Shown: positions 1 through 10,537, counted from the stretch's first letter. The stretch: 64,000 nucleotides of DNA from an uncultured Woeseiaceae bacterium (GCA_947258565.1 CAMYJB010000001.1:186001-250000), one strand, 5' to 3'. Translations and numbers: made by a program. The notes: a model not told the origin generated them from the sequence alone.

Positions 1-265
1 GCTCGAGCTCGACAAAGTTGCGGTACAGCTCCACCCGGTTGTCGGTGAATGACTTGGTGGCGAAACGCAGGAACACGGGAGCGTGGCAGGAGTCGCACTG
101 GTAGACGAGGCCGACGTGTTTTGGCCGGGTTTCGATGACGTCAGCTGCTTTCGGGATGGACTGCGGCGTCATGTGCGAGTAGACGTTGCAATACGGGCAC
201 TCGAGCCCGATTTGCTCGTCATCATCGCTCAGCAACTCCTGGTGCCTGTCCAGTGCTAGTGTCAT
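1..265 (-). CDS. Zinc-ribbon hypothetical protein (3' end off window)
   Basis: The reverse strand is open from an ATG at 265 to the window edge, giving 88 residues of an incomplete protein. It carries two CxxC pairs (CPYC near residue 24 and CDSC near residue 61), a layout typical of a small structural zinc ribbon. I do not recognise the family and assign no function. An in-frame ATG 33 bases upstream (298) is an alternative start, and neither has a convincing ribosome binding site. The 162 bases between it and ettA show no other feature I can support. Confidence 0.55.
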   Translation of the reverse strand, partial: MTLALDRHQELLSDDDEQIGLECPYCNVYSHMTPQSIPKAADVIETRPKHVGLVYQCDSCHAPVFLRFATKSFTDNRVELYRNFVELE

Positions 266-427
266 TCGCTCAGACCGCTCGTTACCGCCGGTCACCATTG
301 TCGTTATTGGTCGGGCCGACGCTTATTGTAATTGCGGCAGGTCCGTCCCTGCCGGTATTTCCAGTATGCACCAAGGTTTTACCACGCCAGCGGCCCTTGA
401 ACATAATCCAGTAACCAGGGTCCGGCG

Positions 428-2101
<1,674 letters not shown>

Positions 2102-2175
2102 TTCTGCTGGGTAACGGTTAAGGTGCGCGCATTATCCGGTATGCTGCGGCGATAGCAAACCGGCTTTTGGTGCCC

Positions 2176-3126
2176 ATGAGTCACCCCGTACTTGTCTACA
2201 AAGGGAAAGAGATCGCGGCCTATGGTTTCGGCGATCCGCATCCATTCGGTACCGACCGTCACGACGTGTTTCACCGGGAGCTGGCCGCCGCGGAACTCGA
2301 CCCGCCGATCCGCTACATGAGGCCACGCCGCGCGAGCGTCGACGAACTCCTCCTGTTTCATACCCCCGAGTACATCGACAGGGTGTCGCGTATGTCCAGG
2401 GAGGGCAGGGGTTACCTCGACGATGGCGATACGCCGGCGCTGCCCGGCATCTTCGATGCCGCGTCGGACGTCGTCGGCACCACGCTTGCCGCCGTCGACG
2501 CCGTTATGCACGGTGAGGCAAAGCGTGCATTCGTGCCCATCGCGGGCCTGCACCATGCCGCCCGTGACCGGGCAGCCGGGTTTTGCGTCTTCAACGACTG
2601 CGGCGTGGCTGCGGAGTACCTCCGGCGCCGCCACGGATTGAGCCGGGTTGCCTACGTGGACATCGATGCCCACCACGGTGACGGCGTCTTCTACGGGTTC
2701 GTCGACGATCCCGATTTTATTTTTGCTGATATCCATGAGGACGGCCGTTACCTGTACCCGGGAACCGGCGCAGCCGAGGAAACCGGCACGGGCAGGGCGC
2801 TGGGGACGAAACTCAACGTGCCGCTGGCGCCGGGCGCAGACGATGCCGAGTTCCGCATGGCCTGGCGGCAGGTGGAGGCCTACCTGGATGCCGCCGGACC
2901 CGAGTTCATCCTGTTCCAGTGCGGAGCAGACAGTCTCGAGGGCGACCCCATAACGCACCTCTGCTTTACCGAGCAGGCGCACGCGGATGCGGCGGCAACG
3001 CTTTGCCGGCTCGCCGACAAGCATTGTGAGGGCCGCCTGGTCGGCACCGGCGGCGGGGGCTACAACCGCCAGAATATAGCCCGTGCATGGACGCGCGTCG
3101 TGCAGGCGTTCGTCGAGGCCGCCTGA
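2176..3126 (+). CDS. Histone deacetylase family (AcuC/acetylpolyamine amidohydrolase-like) hydrolase
   Basis: A 316-residue zinc hydrolase of the arginase/deacetylase fold. Visible catalytic features are the HH pair (126-127), VDIDAHHGDG with likely zinc ligands D164 and H166, GADSLEGD with the third ligand near D252, and GTGGGGYN with the catalytic tyrosine at about 296. Family members remove acetyl groups from lysines, polyamines or related amides; the substrate cannot be told from sequence. I start at ATG 2176; a TTG nine bases upstream is also in frame. The gene lies between ettA (divergent) and glyA with no obvious operon partner. Confidence 0.88.
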   Translation: MSHPVLVYKGKEIAAYGFGDPHPFGTDRHDVFHRELAAAELDPPIRYMRPRRASVDELLLFHTPEYIDRVSRMSREGRGYLDDGDTPALPGIFDAASDVVGTTLAAVDAVMHGEAKRAFVPIAGLHHAARDRAAGFCVFNDCGVAAEYLRRRHGLSRVAYVDIDAHHGDGVFYGFVDDPDFIFADIHEDGRYLYPGTGAAEETGTGRALGTKLNVPLAPGADDAEFRMAWRQVEAYLDAAGPEFILFQCGADSLEGDPITHLCFTEQAHADAAATLCRLADKHCEGRLVGTGGGGYNRQNIARAWTRVVQAFVEAA

Positions 3127-3146
3127 CGCATTTTGGAAAGTCGCTC

Positions 3147-3175
3147 TCTACAGCGCGCCGTTTTGCAGGTAAGAT
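3147..3175 (+). promoter_or_regulatory. Candidate sigma70 promoter of glyA
   Basis: TCTACA at 3147-3152 and TAAGAT at 3170-3175 are 17 bases apart, 54 bases before the glyA start. The -35 matches the consensus at four of six positions. This is read by eye. Confidence 0.35.
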
Positions 3176-3228
3176 CGCCCTTTTTTCGCGCCCCCTCTAC
3201 TGAACTCAAGACCCGGAGAAGCCCGCCC

Positions 3229-4506
3229 ATGGTTGCCACCAAGCCCATATCCGCTACCCACTCGGATCGCCCGCTCGATGTTTTCGATCCCGAACTCGCC
3301 GAGGCGATCGAGCTGGAGCAGCGCCGCCAGGAGGAGCATATCGAGCTGATCGCGTCGGAGAATTACGCGAGCCAGCGGGTCATGGCTGCGCAGGGTTCCG
3401 TCCTGACGAACAAGTACGCAGAAGGTTACCCGGGCAAGCGCTATTACGGCGGCTGTGAGTATGTCGACGACGCCGAGATGCTGGCAATCGAGCGCGCGAA
3501 GGCGCTGTTTGGTGCCGACTATGCCAACGTGCAGCCGCATTCGGGATCACAGGCGAATGCGGCCGTGTGTATGGCGCTATTGAACCCCGGTGACACGCTG
3601 CTGGGTATGAGTCTGGCCGAAGGCGGTCACCTGACGCACGGCACCAAGGTCAATTTCTCCGGGCGGCTGTACAACGCGATCCAGTACGGGCTCGACCACG
3701 ATACGGCGCTCATCGATTACGACCAGGTCCACGCGCTGGCGCAGGAACACAAACCGAAACTCGTGATCGCCGGATTTTCCGCCTACTCGCGCGTTGTTGA
3801 CTGGGTTCGTTTTCGCGAGATCGCCGACAGTGTCGGCGCGTATTTCATGGTGGATATGGCGCACGTTGCCGGGCTGGTTGCCAGCGGCCACTACCCCAGC
3901 CCGATACCGCACGCGGACGTCGTAACCACGACGACGCACAAGACACTGCGCGGTCCACGCGGCGGGCTCATCCTTGCACGCGAGAATCCGGAGCTCACCA
4001 AGAGATTCAATTCGCTGGTATTCCCCGGCACGCAGGGCGGCCCGCTGATGCACGTTATTGCCGCGAAAGCCGTGGCGTTCAGGGAAGCCATGGAGCCGGG
4101 ATTCAAGGTCTACCAGGGCCACGTGTGCGAAAACGCCAAGGTCATGGCGAGCGTCCTCATGGAGCGCGGCTACCCGATTATCTCGGGCGGCACCGACAAT
4201 CACCTGATGCTCGTCAGCCTGATCGAGCACGGCATTACCGGCAAGGACGCGGACGCGGCGCTCGGTCGTGCCAACATTACGGTAAACAAGAACGCCGTGC
4301 CCAACGATCCGCAGTCTCCGTTTGTCACCAGCGGACTGCGCCTCGGCACACCGGCTATTACGACGCGTGGCTTCGGCATCGAGGAAACGCGCCTGCTGAG
4401 CGGCTGGATTGCGGATATACTGGACGATATCGAAAACGAGGAAACGATCGATCGCGTGCGTGGTGATGTCCTGGAGCTGTGCGGGCGATTCCCGGTCTAC
4501 GACTAG
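3229..4506 (+). CDS. glyA: Serine hydroxymethyltransferase
   Basis: A 425-residue PLP enzyme that interconverts serine and glycine while loading one-carbon units on tetrahydrofolate. The PLP lysine is K238 in [14 protein letters not shown], and the family N-terminal block [12 protein letters not shown] is present at 38-49. The start at ATG 3229 has GGAGAA eight bases upstream and gives the family's usual length; the frame stays open 96 bases further upstream but that stretch looks non-coding. The stop abuts the nrdR ATG directly, so the two are probably co-transcribed and translationally coupled. This heads the glyA-nrdR-rib-nusB order common in gammaproteobacteria. Confidence 0.97.
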   Translation: MVATKPISATHSDRPLDVFDPELAEAIELEQRRQEEHIELIASENYASQRVMAAQGSVLTNKYAEGYPGKRYYGGCEYVDDAEMLAIERAKALFGADYANVQPHSGSQANAAVCMALLNPGDTLLGMSLAEGGHLTHGTKVNFSGRLYNAIQYGLDHDTALIDYDQVHALAQEHKPKLVIAGFSAYSRVVDWVRFREIADSVGAYFMVDMAHVAGLVASGHYPSPIPHADVVTTTTHKTLRGPRGGLILARENPELTKRFNSLVFPGTQGGPLMHVIAAKAVAFREAMEPGFKVYQGHVCENAKVMASVLMERGYPIISGGTDNHLMLVSLIEHGITGKDADAALGRANITVNKNAVPNDPQSPFVTSGLRLGTPAITTRGFGIEETRLLSGWIADILDDIENEETIDRVRGDVLELCGRFPVYD

Positions 4507-5025
4507 ATGCACTGCCCGTTCTGCGCCAACGAAGAAACCAAAGTAATCGATTCCCGCCTCGCGGGCGAGGGCCGGCAGATCCGCAGGCGCCGGCAATGCC
4601 TGGACTGCAACGAGCGATTCACGACCTTCGAAACCGCTGAACTGGTCATGCCCCGGCTCGTCAAGAATGACAACAGCCGGCAGCCTTTCGACGAAGCAAA
4701 ATTGCGGTACAGCATGGTTCGGGCGCTGGAAAAGCGACCCGTGCCAAGCGATGCACTCGAGCAGGCCATCGGGCGGCTCGTGCACAAGCTCAGGACCATG
4801 GGCGAACGCGAGGTGCCGTCGCGCCTGGTCGGTGAATTCGTCATGGAGGAGCTACGGGCACTGGACGAGGTCGCCTATGTTCGTTTCGCATCCGTCTATC
4901 GCCGCTTCCAGGACGTGACGGAATTCGAGGAAGAGATCAAGCGCCTGCAGCGGATCTCGGAGGCGGCCGCGAGCCGGGAGCAGATGTCGTTATTGCCCGA
5001 ACTGCTGGGCAAGAAGAACCGGTAA
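4507..5025 (+). CDS. nrdR: Transcriptional repressor NrdR
   Basis: A 172-residue regulator of ribonucleotide reductase genes. It has an N-terminal zinc ribbon (C3, C6, C31, C34) with an arginine-rich DNA-contact stretch between the pairs (IRRRRQ), followed by an ATP-cone domain from about residue 49 to 140 that senses ATP/dATP. It starts on the base after the glyA stop and is followed six bases later by ribD. The C-terminal tail of about 25 residues is slightly longer than in E. coli NrdR. Confidence 0.96.
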   Translation: MHCPFCANEETKVIDSRLAGEGRQIRRRRQCLDCNERFTTFETAELVMPRLVKNDNSRQPFDEAKLRYSMVRALEKRPVPSDALEQAIGRLVHKLRTMGEREVPSRLVGEFVMEELRALDEVAYVRFASVYRRFQDVTEFEEEIKRLQRISEAAASREQMSLLPELLGKKNR

Positions 5026-5031
5026 AGCCCG

Positions 5032-6132
5032 ATGGCTGAATTCTCGGCCGCGCAAAGCGCATTCATGGCGCGCGCCCTGCGTCTCGCGGCGCGCGGAAAG
5101 TACACGGCGCATCCGAATCCGATGGTGGGTTGCGTGCTGGTCCGGCACGGGGAGATTGTCGGCGAAGGCTGGCACGAGGCCGCAGGCGAAGCGCATGCCG
5201 AAATCAACGCGCTGCGGGCGGCCGGCGCGAAGGCGCGTGGCGCAACCGCCTATCTGACGCTGGAACCCTGCTCGCACGAGGGCAAGACGCCGCCGTGCGC
5301 GCCCGCCCTGATCGAGGCGGGCATCGGCGAAGTGGTCATCGCCATGGAGGATCCATTTCCCGCGGTCAGCGGCAACGGCAGGGCGGCACTCGAAGCGGCA
5401 GGGATTGCGGTGCAGAGCGGCCTGATGCAGGACGCAGCGACAACACTCAACGCGGGTTTCCTGAGCAGGGTCCAGCGCCACCGGCCGTTCGTCCGGCTCA
5501 AGGTTGCCAGCAGCATCGACGGCGCGATCGCGATGAAATCCGGTGAAAGCCAGTGGATCACCGGACCGGCAGCGCGCGCCGACGTGCAGCGCCTGCGTGC
5601 GCGATCGGGCGCGATCCTGACGGGAATCGGCACCGTGCTCGCGGACGACCCGGCACTGAACGTGCGTCACGAGGGGCTCGACACCGGCGGTCGCCAGCCG
5701 CTCCGGGTCGTGCTGGATTCGCGGCTGCGCATGCCGCTGTCGGCCGGGATGCTGGCGATGCCCGGCACCACGGTCGTGTACTGCACGGACGACGCCGGGC
5801 GACAGCCGCTGCTGGATGCAGGCGCCCAAGTGGTCCGCGTGAAGCCGGAGGCAGGCGTTCTCGATGTGCAGCAGGTGCTCGCCGATCTCGCCGCCCGGGA
5901 AGTCAACGACGTGCTCGTCGAAGCGGGACCGGCGGTATCCGGACACCTGCTGTCACGGCGGCTCGCGGACGAGCTTGTGATTTACCAGGCGCCCCATATC
6001 ATGGGCAGCGAAACCAGGCCGATGTTCGGCACCCCGGAGTGGACGCGCCTCGCCGACCGGCTCGCGCTCGACGTCGTGGATCTGAGGCGCGTCGGCCCGG
6101 ACATTCGTATTACCGCAAGGATCAGGGGCTAG
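5032..6132 (+). CDS. ribD: Bifunctional diaminohydroxyphosphoribosylaminopyrimidine deaminase / 5-amino-6-ribosylaminouracil reductase RibD
   Basis: A 366-residue bifunctional enzyme for the second and third steps of riboflavin synthesis. The N-terminal deaminase domain (about 1-145) has the zinc site HAE (55-57) with C80 and C89 in the PCSHEGKTPPC motif. The C-terminal reductase domain (about 148-360) has the IDG and GIGTVLADDP-type motifs. Length is normal for the family. The stop codon TAG is part of CTAG, which is the left flank of the inserted element described next. An AAGG/AGGGG purine stretch in the last codons was probably the ancestral ribosome binding site of ribE. Confidence 0.96.
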   Translation: MAEFSAAQSAFMARALRLAARGKYTAHPNPMVGCVLVRHGEIVGEGWHEAAGEAHAEINALRAAGAKARGATAYLTLEPCSHEGKTPPCAPALIEAGIGEVVIAMEDPFPAVSGNGRAALEAAGIAVQSGLMQDAATTLNAGFLSRVQRHRPFVRLKVASSIDGAIAMKSGESQWITGPAARADVQRLRARSGAILTGIGTVLADDPALNVRHEGLDTGGRQPLRVVLDSRLRMPLSAGMLAMPGTTVVYCTDDAGRQPLLDAGAQVVRVKPEAGVLDVQQVLADLAAREVNDVLVEAGPAVSGHLLSRRLADELVIYQAPHIMGSETRPMFGTPEWTRLADRLALDVVDLRRVGPDIRITARIRG

Positions 6133-6396
6133 GGCCTGTTAATACTATGTGGACCCACGCTGTTGTGACTAAATCAGCGCCAATCAAGGCGCGAGGAGAG
6201 AATTTTGGTGACTCCAAATGAATGACGAGCAACGCGGAGTGGCGCTGATTCAGCCACAACCCTTCGGGACGCGGCCGTTTTCCCGTCTGGCGGCGTTATC
6301 ACTCGCTCAGGTAGCGGTGCTACACGACGCTCGCTCTGCCTTGCCAGTCGAAAAAACGGCCTGCGGCAGCGCGGGTTCACATAGTGTTAGCAGGCC
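6133..6396. mobile_element. 264-bp MITE-like inverted-repeat element inserted at the ribD/ribE junction
   Basis: The element has terminal inverted repeats of about 26 bases: the left end begins GGCCTGTTAATACTATGTG and the right end, read on the other strand, begins GGCCTGCTAACACTATGTG. It is flanked on both sides by CTAG (6129-6132 and 6397-6400), a plausible 4-bp target duplication. Inside, 6162-6182 and 6240-6260 form a second inverted repeat (19 of 21 positions), and a third weaker pair lies at about 6271-6295 and 6340-6366, so the element can fold extensively as DNA or RNA. It has no credible coding frame. Size, ends and CTAG flanks resemble non-autonomous derivatives of IS5-type elements; that assignment is inference. 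Confidence 0.8.
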
Positions 6397-6399
6397 CTA

Positions 6400-7038
6400 G
6401 TGTTTACCGGAATCATCAAGGCAAAGGGCTCGATCAGTACGATCGAAAAGCGCGGTGGTGATGTGCGTCTGCGCGTCACGGCGGCCGGGCTGCCCTGGGC
6501 GGACTACGCTGTGGGGGACAGCATATCGGTCAACGGCGTTTGCCTGACGGCGGTACAACTGCATAAAGCCGGCTTCGACACCGACGTCTCCGTCGAGACG
6601 CTTGACGTCACGACGTTGAAGCACCTGGCCGTGGGAGATTTCGTCAATCTCGAGCCGGCGTTGCGCGTGGGCGACGCCCTCGGCGGGCATCTCGTCAGCG
6701 GTCACGTCGATGGCATCGGCAAACTGCTCGAGCGTGCGGATGACGCCCGCTCGGTCCGCATGACCTTCGAGGTCCCCGATGAGCTTGCACGTTACGTGGC
6801 CAGGAAAGGCTCTATCTGCGTGGACGGCGTCAGTCTTACCATCAACGAGGTATCGGGAAACACCTTCGGTCTCAATATCATCCCGCATACCGCCGAGGTA
6901 ACCACGATGGGCTCATACGAGGTCGGCGCGGCTGTCAACATCGAAGTGGACCTGCTCGCACGCTATATTGAGCGCATGCTCGGCAATGACGCCAACGGAT
7001 TGTCCACCGATTTCCTGAGAGAGCACGGATATGCCTGA
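6400..7038 (+). CDS. ribE: Riboflavin synthase alpha subunit
   Basis: A 212-residue enzyme with two tandem lumazine-binding domains that dismutates 6,7-dimethyl-8-ribityllumazine to riboflavin. It opens with the invariant MFTGII block; SVNGVCLT marks the N-domain and SICVDGVSLTIN the C-domain. The start is GTG at 6400, whose G is the last base of the CTAG flanking the inserted element. The only purine-rich sequence before it (AGCAGG, 6389-6394) belongs to the element. Its 3' end overlaps ribBA by 8 bases. The symbol ribC is used for the same protein in some species. Confidence 0.96.
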   Translation: MFTGIIKAKGSISTIEKRGGDVRLRVTAAGLPWADYAVGDSISVNGVCLTAVQLHKAGFDTDVSVETLDVTTLKHLAVGDFVNLEPALRVGDALGGHLVSGHVDGIGKLLERADDARSVRMTFEVPDELARYVARKGSICVDGVSLTINEVSGNTFGLNIIPHTAEVTTMGSYEVGAAVNIEVDLLARYIERMLGNDANGLSTDFLREHGYA

Positions 7039-8176
7039 TAACACGACAACGCATCCCAGCGCGCTGGGCGCGCCGTTCAGCAACATCGAGGATATCGTCG
7101 CGGACATTCGGGACGGCAAGATGGTCATCATGGTGGACGACGAAGATCGCGAGAATGAGGGCGACCTGATCATGGCTGCCGAGCTCGTGCGACCCGAAGA
7201 CGTCAACTACATGGCGACGCACGGCCGCGGCCTGATCTGCCTGACGCTATCGCGCGAGCGCTGCGCGCAGCTGCGCCTGCCGCTGATGGTGTCGGAGACC
7301 GACGATCATCACGCGACCAATTTCACGATCTCGATCGAGGCGGCCGAAGGAATCACCACGGGTATCTCGGCGCACGATCGCGCCCGAACTATCCGCGCTG
7401 CCGTCAAGCCGGATGCCCGTCCGGACGACCTGCGGCAGCCCGGCCACATATTTCCCGTCATGGCGCAGCCGGGCGGAGTCCTCACGCGTGCCGGTCATAC
7501 CGAAGCCGGCTGCGACCTTGCGCGACTCGCCGAACTGGAACCGGCAGCCGTGATCGTCGAGATCCTGAAGGAAGACGGCAGCATGGCGCGCCGGCCGGAC
7601 CTGGAGCGCTTCGCACGCAAACGGGGAATCAGGATGGGCACGATCGCCGACCTGATTCGCTACCGGCTGGAGAAGGAGCGAAACGTCGAGAGAATCGCGG
7701 AGCAGCCCGTCGACACCGCGCATGGGCGACTCACGATGTACTGCTATGACGACCTCATCAACCGTGCCGTGCACGTTGCACTCGTGAAGGGTGATCTCGC
7801 GAGCGCCGATAATCCGCTCGTTCGGGTGCACCTGCAGGATACGCTCGGCGACATCATCGGCGTCAGGGACCGCACGCTGGGCTGGCCGCTGGAGAGCGCC
7901 ATGGAGCGCATTACCCAGGAGGATGCCGGTGTCATCGTGATTCTCCGCGAGCAGGAGTCGTCGCGCGACTTTATCGATGCCGTCGAAAGGCTCGGCCGTG
8001 AGACGAGCGAGCTGCAGGAACACCGCGGCGGTGATGCGGTATTGCGTACCTACGGCGTCGGCGCGCAGATCCTGCGCGACCTCGGGCTGTCCAAATTCCG
8101 TGTATTATCGGCACCCAAACACATGTACGCGATTTCCGGATTCGATCTGGAGATCACGGAGTACGTGGAAAGCTGA
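7031..8176 (+). CDS. ribBA: 3,4-dihydroxy-2-butanone-4-phosphate synthase with degenerate GTP cyclohydrolase II-like domain (RibBX type)
   Basis: A 381-residue two-domain protein. The N-terminal domain (about 15-215) is a complete DHBP synthase, with DDEDRENEGDL at the metal/substrate site, TGISAHDR and RAGHTEAG. The C-terminal domain (about 220-381) aligns with GTP cyclohydrolase II, but the zinc-site cysteines are absent: the normal segment after RVHS (C-x9-C-x-C) reads RVHLQDTLGDIIG here with no cysteine. I expect only the synthase to be active, as in described RibBX hybrids, with a true GTP cyclohydrolase II (ribA) encoded outside this window. Annotation pipelines would call this ribBA. 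Confidence 0.92.
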   Translation: MPDNTTTHPSALGAPFSNIEDIVADIRDGKMVIMVDDEDRENEGDLIMAAELVRPEDVNYMATHGRGLICLTLSRERCAQLRLPLMVSETDDHHATNFTISIEAAEGITTGISAHDRARTIRAAVKPDARPDDLRQPGHIFPVMAQPGGVLTRAGHTEAGCDLARLAELEPAAVIVEILKEDGSMARRPDLERFARKRGIRMGTIADLIRYRLEKERNVERIAEQPVDTAHGRLTMYCYDDLINRAVHVALVKGDLASADNPLVRVHLQDTLGDIIGVRDRTLGWPLESAMERITQEDAGVIVILREQESSRDFIDAVERLGRETSELQEHRGGDAVLRTYGVGAQILRDLGLSKFRVLSAPKHMYAISGFDLEITEYVES

Positions 8177-8196
8177 TAACCGGCATCCGTTGGGAC

Positions 8197-8670
8197 ATGG
8201 ACAAGATCAAGACCACCGAAGGCGACCTGATGGTGCGTGACGCACGATTCACCATCGTCGCATCGCGATTCAATGACTTCATCGTTGAGTCGTTGCTGAA
8301 GGCTTCACTGCGTTGCCTGCGTCAGCACGGCGCGGCGGACGCGGATATCGAGGTGGTGCGCGTTCCCGGCGCCTTCGAGATGCCGGTCGCCGTTGGCAAG
8401 ATCGCTGCCGCGAGGCGTGCGGACGGCATCATTGCACTGGGTTGCGTGATTCGCGGCGGTACCCCGCACTTCGATTACGTGGCGGGAGAATGCGTGCGGG
8501 GCGTGGCCGCGGCCGCGCGCGAGTTCGGCGTACCCGTCGGCTTCGGCATCCTCACCGTGGACACGATCGAACAGGCGATCGAGCGCGCCGGCACCAAGGC
8601 CGGTAACAAAGGCGAAGAAGCAACCGTGGCCGTCATCGAGATGGTCAACCTTCTGCGTCGCATCGATTAA
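8197..8670 (+). CDS. ribH: 6,7-dimethyl-8-ribityllumazine synthase
   Basis: A 157-residue enzyme that condenses the pyrimidine from RibD with the four-carbon unit from RibB to give the lumazine substrate of RibE. Family motifs seen are IVASRFNDFI near the N-terminus, VPGAFEMP (about 54-61), GCVIRGGTPHFDYV (about 83-96, containing the catalytic-region histidine) and FGILTVDT. It is usually an icosahedral or pentameric cytoplasmic protein. It lies between ribBA and nusB with 20- and 2-base gaps, in the usual order. Confidence 0.96.
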   Translation: MDKIKTTEGDLMVRDARFTIVASRFNDFIVESLLKASLRCLRQHGAADADIEVVRVPGAFEMPVAVGKIAAARRADGIIALGCVIRGGTPHFDYVAGECVRGVAAAAREFGVPVGFGILTVDTIEQAIERAGTKAGNKGEEATVAVIEMVNLLRRID

Positions 8671-8672
8671 TC

Positions 8673-9122
8673 ATGGGGTCCGGGGGATCAACAGGCGCAC
8701 GCACGCGCGCGCGAGAATTGCTGCTGCAGGCGTTGTACCAGAAGCAGATCGCCGGTCACGATTGCCCGGAACTGCTGTCGCAATTCCGGGCGCAGGTCGC
8801 CTACGAACGCGTCGACCAGGAATTTTTCGAGGAAGTCCTGCGCGCGATCTGCAGTACGCAGGCCGAACTGGAGAAGAGCATCGACACGCTGATCGACCGG
8901 CCCCTGGACCAGCTGGACCCGGTCGAACTCGGGATTCTCCTGATCGGCGTTTACGAACTGCAGTCGCGTATCGATATTCCGTATCGCGTCGTGATCAATG
9001 AATGCGTGAATCTCGCCAGGCGTTTCGGCGCGATCGACGGCCACAAGTACATCAATGCCTGTCTCGACGCTGCGGCACAGTCGCTGCGAGAAGTCGAGGT
9101 CAAGGCCAAAGGCAGTGGATGA
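8673..9122 (+). CDS. nusB: Transcription antitermination factor NusB
   Basis: A 149-residue all-helical RNA-binding protein that, with NusE, binds boxA in rRNA leaders and supports processive antitermination. The N-terminal ARTRARELLLQALYQ block and the C-terminal YRVVINECVNLARRFG and HKYINACLD blocks are typical of the family. It follows ribH by two bases, and its TGA overlaps the thiL start (GTGGATGA), so translation is probably coupled. Confidence 0.95.
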   Translation: MGSGGSTGARTRARELLLQALYQKQIAGHDCPELLSQFRAQVAYERVDQEFFEEVLRAICSTQAELEKSIDTLIDRPLDQLDPVELGILLIGVYELQSRIDIPYRVVINECVNLARRFGAIDGHKYINACLDAAAQSLREVEVKAKGSG

Positions 9123-10041
9123 GTTCGAGCTGATTCGCCGTTTCTTTTCGCGGCATTCGGACTCGCCGCTGCTCGTAGCCGGCGTCGGCGACGACGGCGC
9201 CGTCCTTCGGCCGCCTGCAGGCAGGGAACTTGTGACCGTCATCGACACGATGGTTGCAGGCACGCACTTCCCGACATGTATGGATGCACGCGATATCGGT
9301 TATCGCATCGTCGCCATCAACCTCTCCGATATCGCAGCCATGGGCGGGATACCCCGCTGGATGACGCTGGCGCTTACGCTCGTGGACGCCGATGAAGCCT
9401 GGCTGGACGAGTTTGCTACCGGACTCTACGAAGCGGCGGGCGAGTGGGGAGTCGTCCTGGCCGGCGGCGACACCACGAAAGGCGAGCAGCTTGTCGTCAG
9501 TGTACAGATGAGCGGCGATCTTGCGCCAGGCACCGCGCTGTATCGCAGTGGCGCGAAAGCCGGCGACACGATTTACGTCACCGGCACCCTGGGCGACGCC
9601 GCGGCCGGGCTGGGCCGATTCGCGGAGGGCGAAAGCCGTGATTACCTGGCGAGAAGATTTGCGCGCCCGACCGCCCGTGTGGCTGCGGGCAGGGCACTGG
9701 CCGGCATAGCGCACGCGGCTATCGATGTGTCCGACGGCCTGGTTGCGGACCTTGCCAAGGTCCTCGAGGCGAGCGGGGCAGGCGCGGAACTCGATGTGCA
9801 CCGGCTGCCGTTGTCGCAGGAACTGCTCGATGCGGTCGGTCGTGAGCAGGCACTGCAACATGCAATGGGCGGCGGCGACGACTACGAGTTGTGTTTCACC
9901 GTGCCCGCGCCGCTGCTCCCGGCCGGGATCGCGCCCGAGGTTACGGCGATAGGCCGCATTGTGCCGGATGCGGGCCTGGTGTGCCGCGATGGCGATTCGG
10001 TTGTTCCCTTCGACGACACCGGGTACCGTCATTTCCGATGA
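9115..10041 (+). CDS. thiL: Thiamine-monophosphate kinase
   Basis: A 308-residue kinase of the AIR-synthase-like fold that phosphorylates thiamine monophosphate to thiamine pyrophosphate. Visible family features are VAGVGDDGAVL near the N-terminus, SDIAAMGG, GGDTTKG and the C-terminal DVSDGLVADL and GGGDDYELCF. I start at GTG 9115 because it produces the conserved FELIRRFF N-terminus and overlaps the nusB stop; the frame stays open further upstream inside nusB. Its TGA overlaps the pgpA ATG (ATGA). Confidence 0.94.
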   Translation: MDEFELIRRFFSRHSDSPLLVAGVGDDGAVLRPPAGRELVTVIDTMVAGTHFPTCMDARDIGYRIVAINLSDIAAMGGIPRWMTLALTLVDADEAWLDEFATGLYEAAGEWGVVLAGGDTTKGEQLVVSVQMSGDLAPGTALYRSGAKAGDTIYVTGTLGDAAAGLGRFAEGESRDYLARRFARPTARVAAGRALAGIAHAAIDVSDGLVADLAKVLEASGAGAELDVHRLPLSQELLDAVGREQALQHAMGGGDDYELCFTVPAPLLPAGIAPEVTAIGRIVPDAGLVCRDGDSVVPFDDTGYRHFR

Positions 10042-10526
10042 AAAACGGGCCGGAAAACCTGGCACGAACGGTCCTGACGGACCCGGTGCACTTCCTCGCG
10101 TTCGGATTCGGTACCGGGCTGTCGCCGTTCGCCCCGGGCACCGTGGGTTCGCTCGTGGGTGTTCTTCTCGCCTGGCTGACGATCGACCTTGGACTGCCGC
10201 TGCAGCTGGCGATCGCGGCTGCGATTTCGGTCGCCGGAATCTGGATCTGCGGCGAGAGCGCACGCCGTATTGGCGTGCACGATCATGGCGGGATCGTCTG
10301 GGACGAGATCGCCGGCATGTACATAACGCTTCTGGCGGCGCCGCCCACGATAGCCGCGTGGATACTGGGTTTCGCGCTGTTCCGGGTCTTCGATATCGCC
10401 AAACCTTGGCCGATTCGGGACCTGGATCACAGACTCGGCGGGGGCCTCGGAATTATGCTGGACGACCTCGCTGCCGCGCTGTATGCCTTGATTTTACTGG
10501 GTTTGTACGGGTGGCTTATGACTTGA
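10038..10526 (+). CDS. pgpA: Phosphatidylglycerophosphatase A
   Basis: A 162-residue membrane enzyme that dephosphorylates phosphatidylglycerophosphate to phosphatidylglycerol. The motifs FGFGTGLSPFAPGTVGSL and HDHGGIVWDEIAGM hold the conserved acidic and glycine residues of the PgpA family, and there are three to four hydrophobic segments. The start is the ATG overlapping the thiL stop; a longer open frame upstream is out-of-frame read-through of thiL. This closes the nusB-thiL-pgpA segment. Confidence 0.94.
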   Translation: MKNGPENLARTVLTDPVHFLAFGFGTGLSPFAPGTVGSLVGVLLAWLTIDLGLPLQLAIAAAISVAGIWICGESARRIGVHDHGGIVWDEIAGMYITLLAAPPTIAAWILGFALFRVFDIAKPWPIRDLDHRLGGGLGIMLDDLAAALYALILLGLYGWLMT

Positions 10527-10537
10527 CGTGAGACAAA

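Noticed and set aside
5026..5060. FMN riboswitch before the rib genes
   Set aside because: nrdR ends six bases before ribD and no conserved FMN-aptamer blocks are visible here or before ribE.
6218..6400. A 60-codon open frame inside the inverted-repeat element
   Set aside because: It runs across hairpin arms and the terminal repeat and lacks a ribosome binding site.
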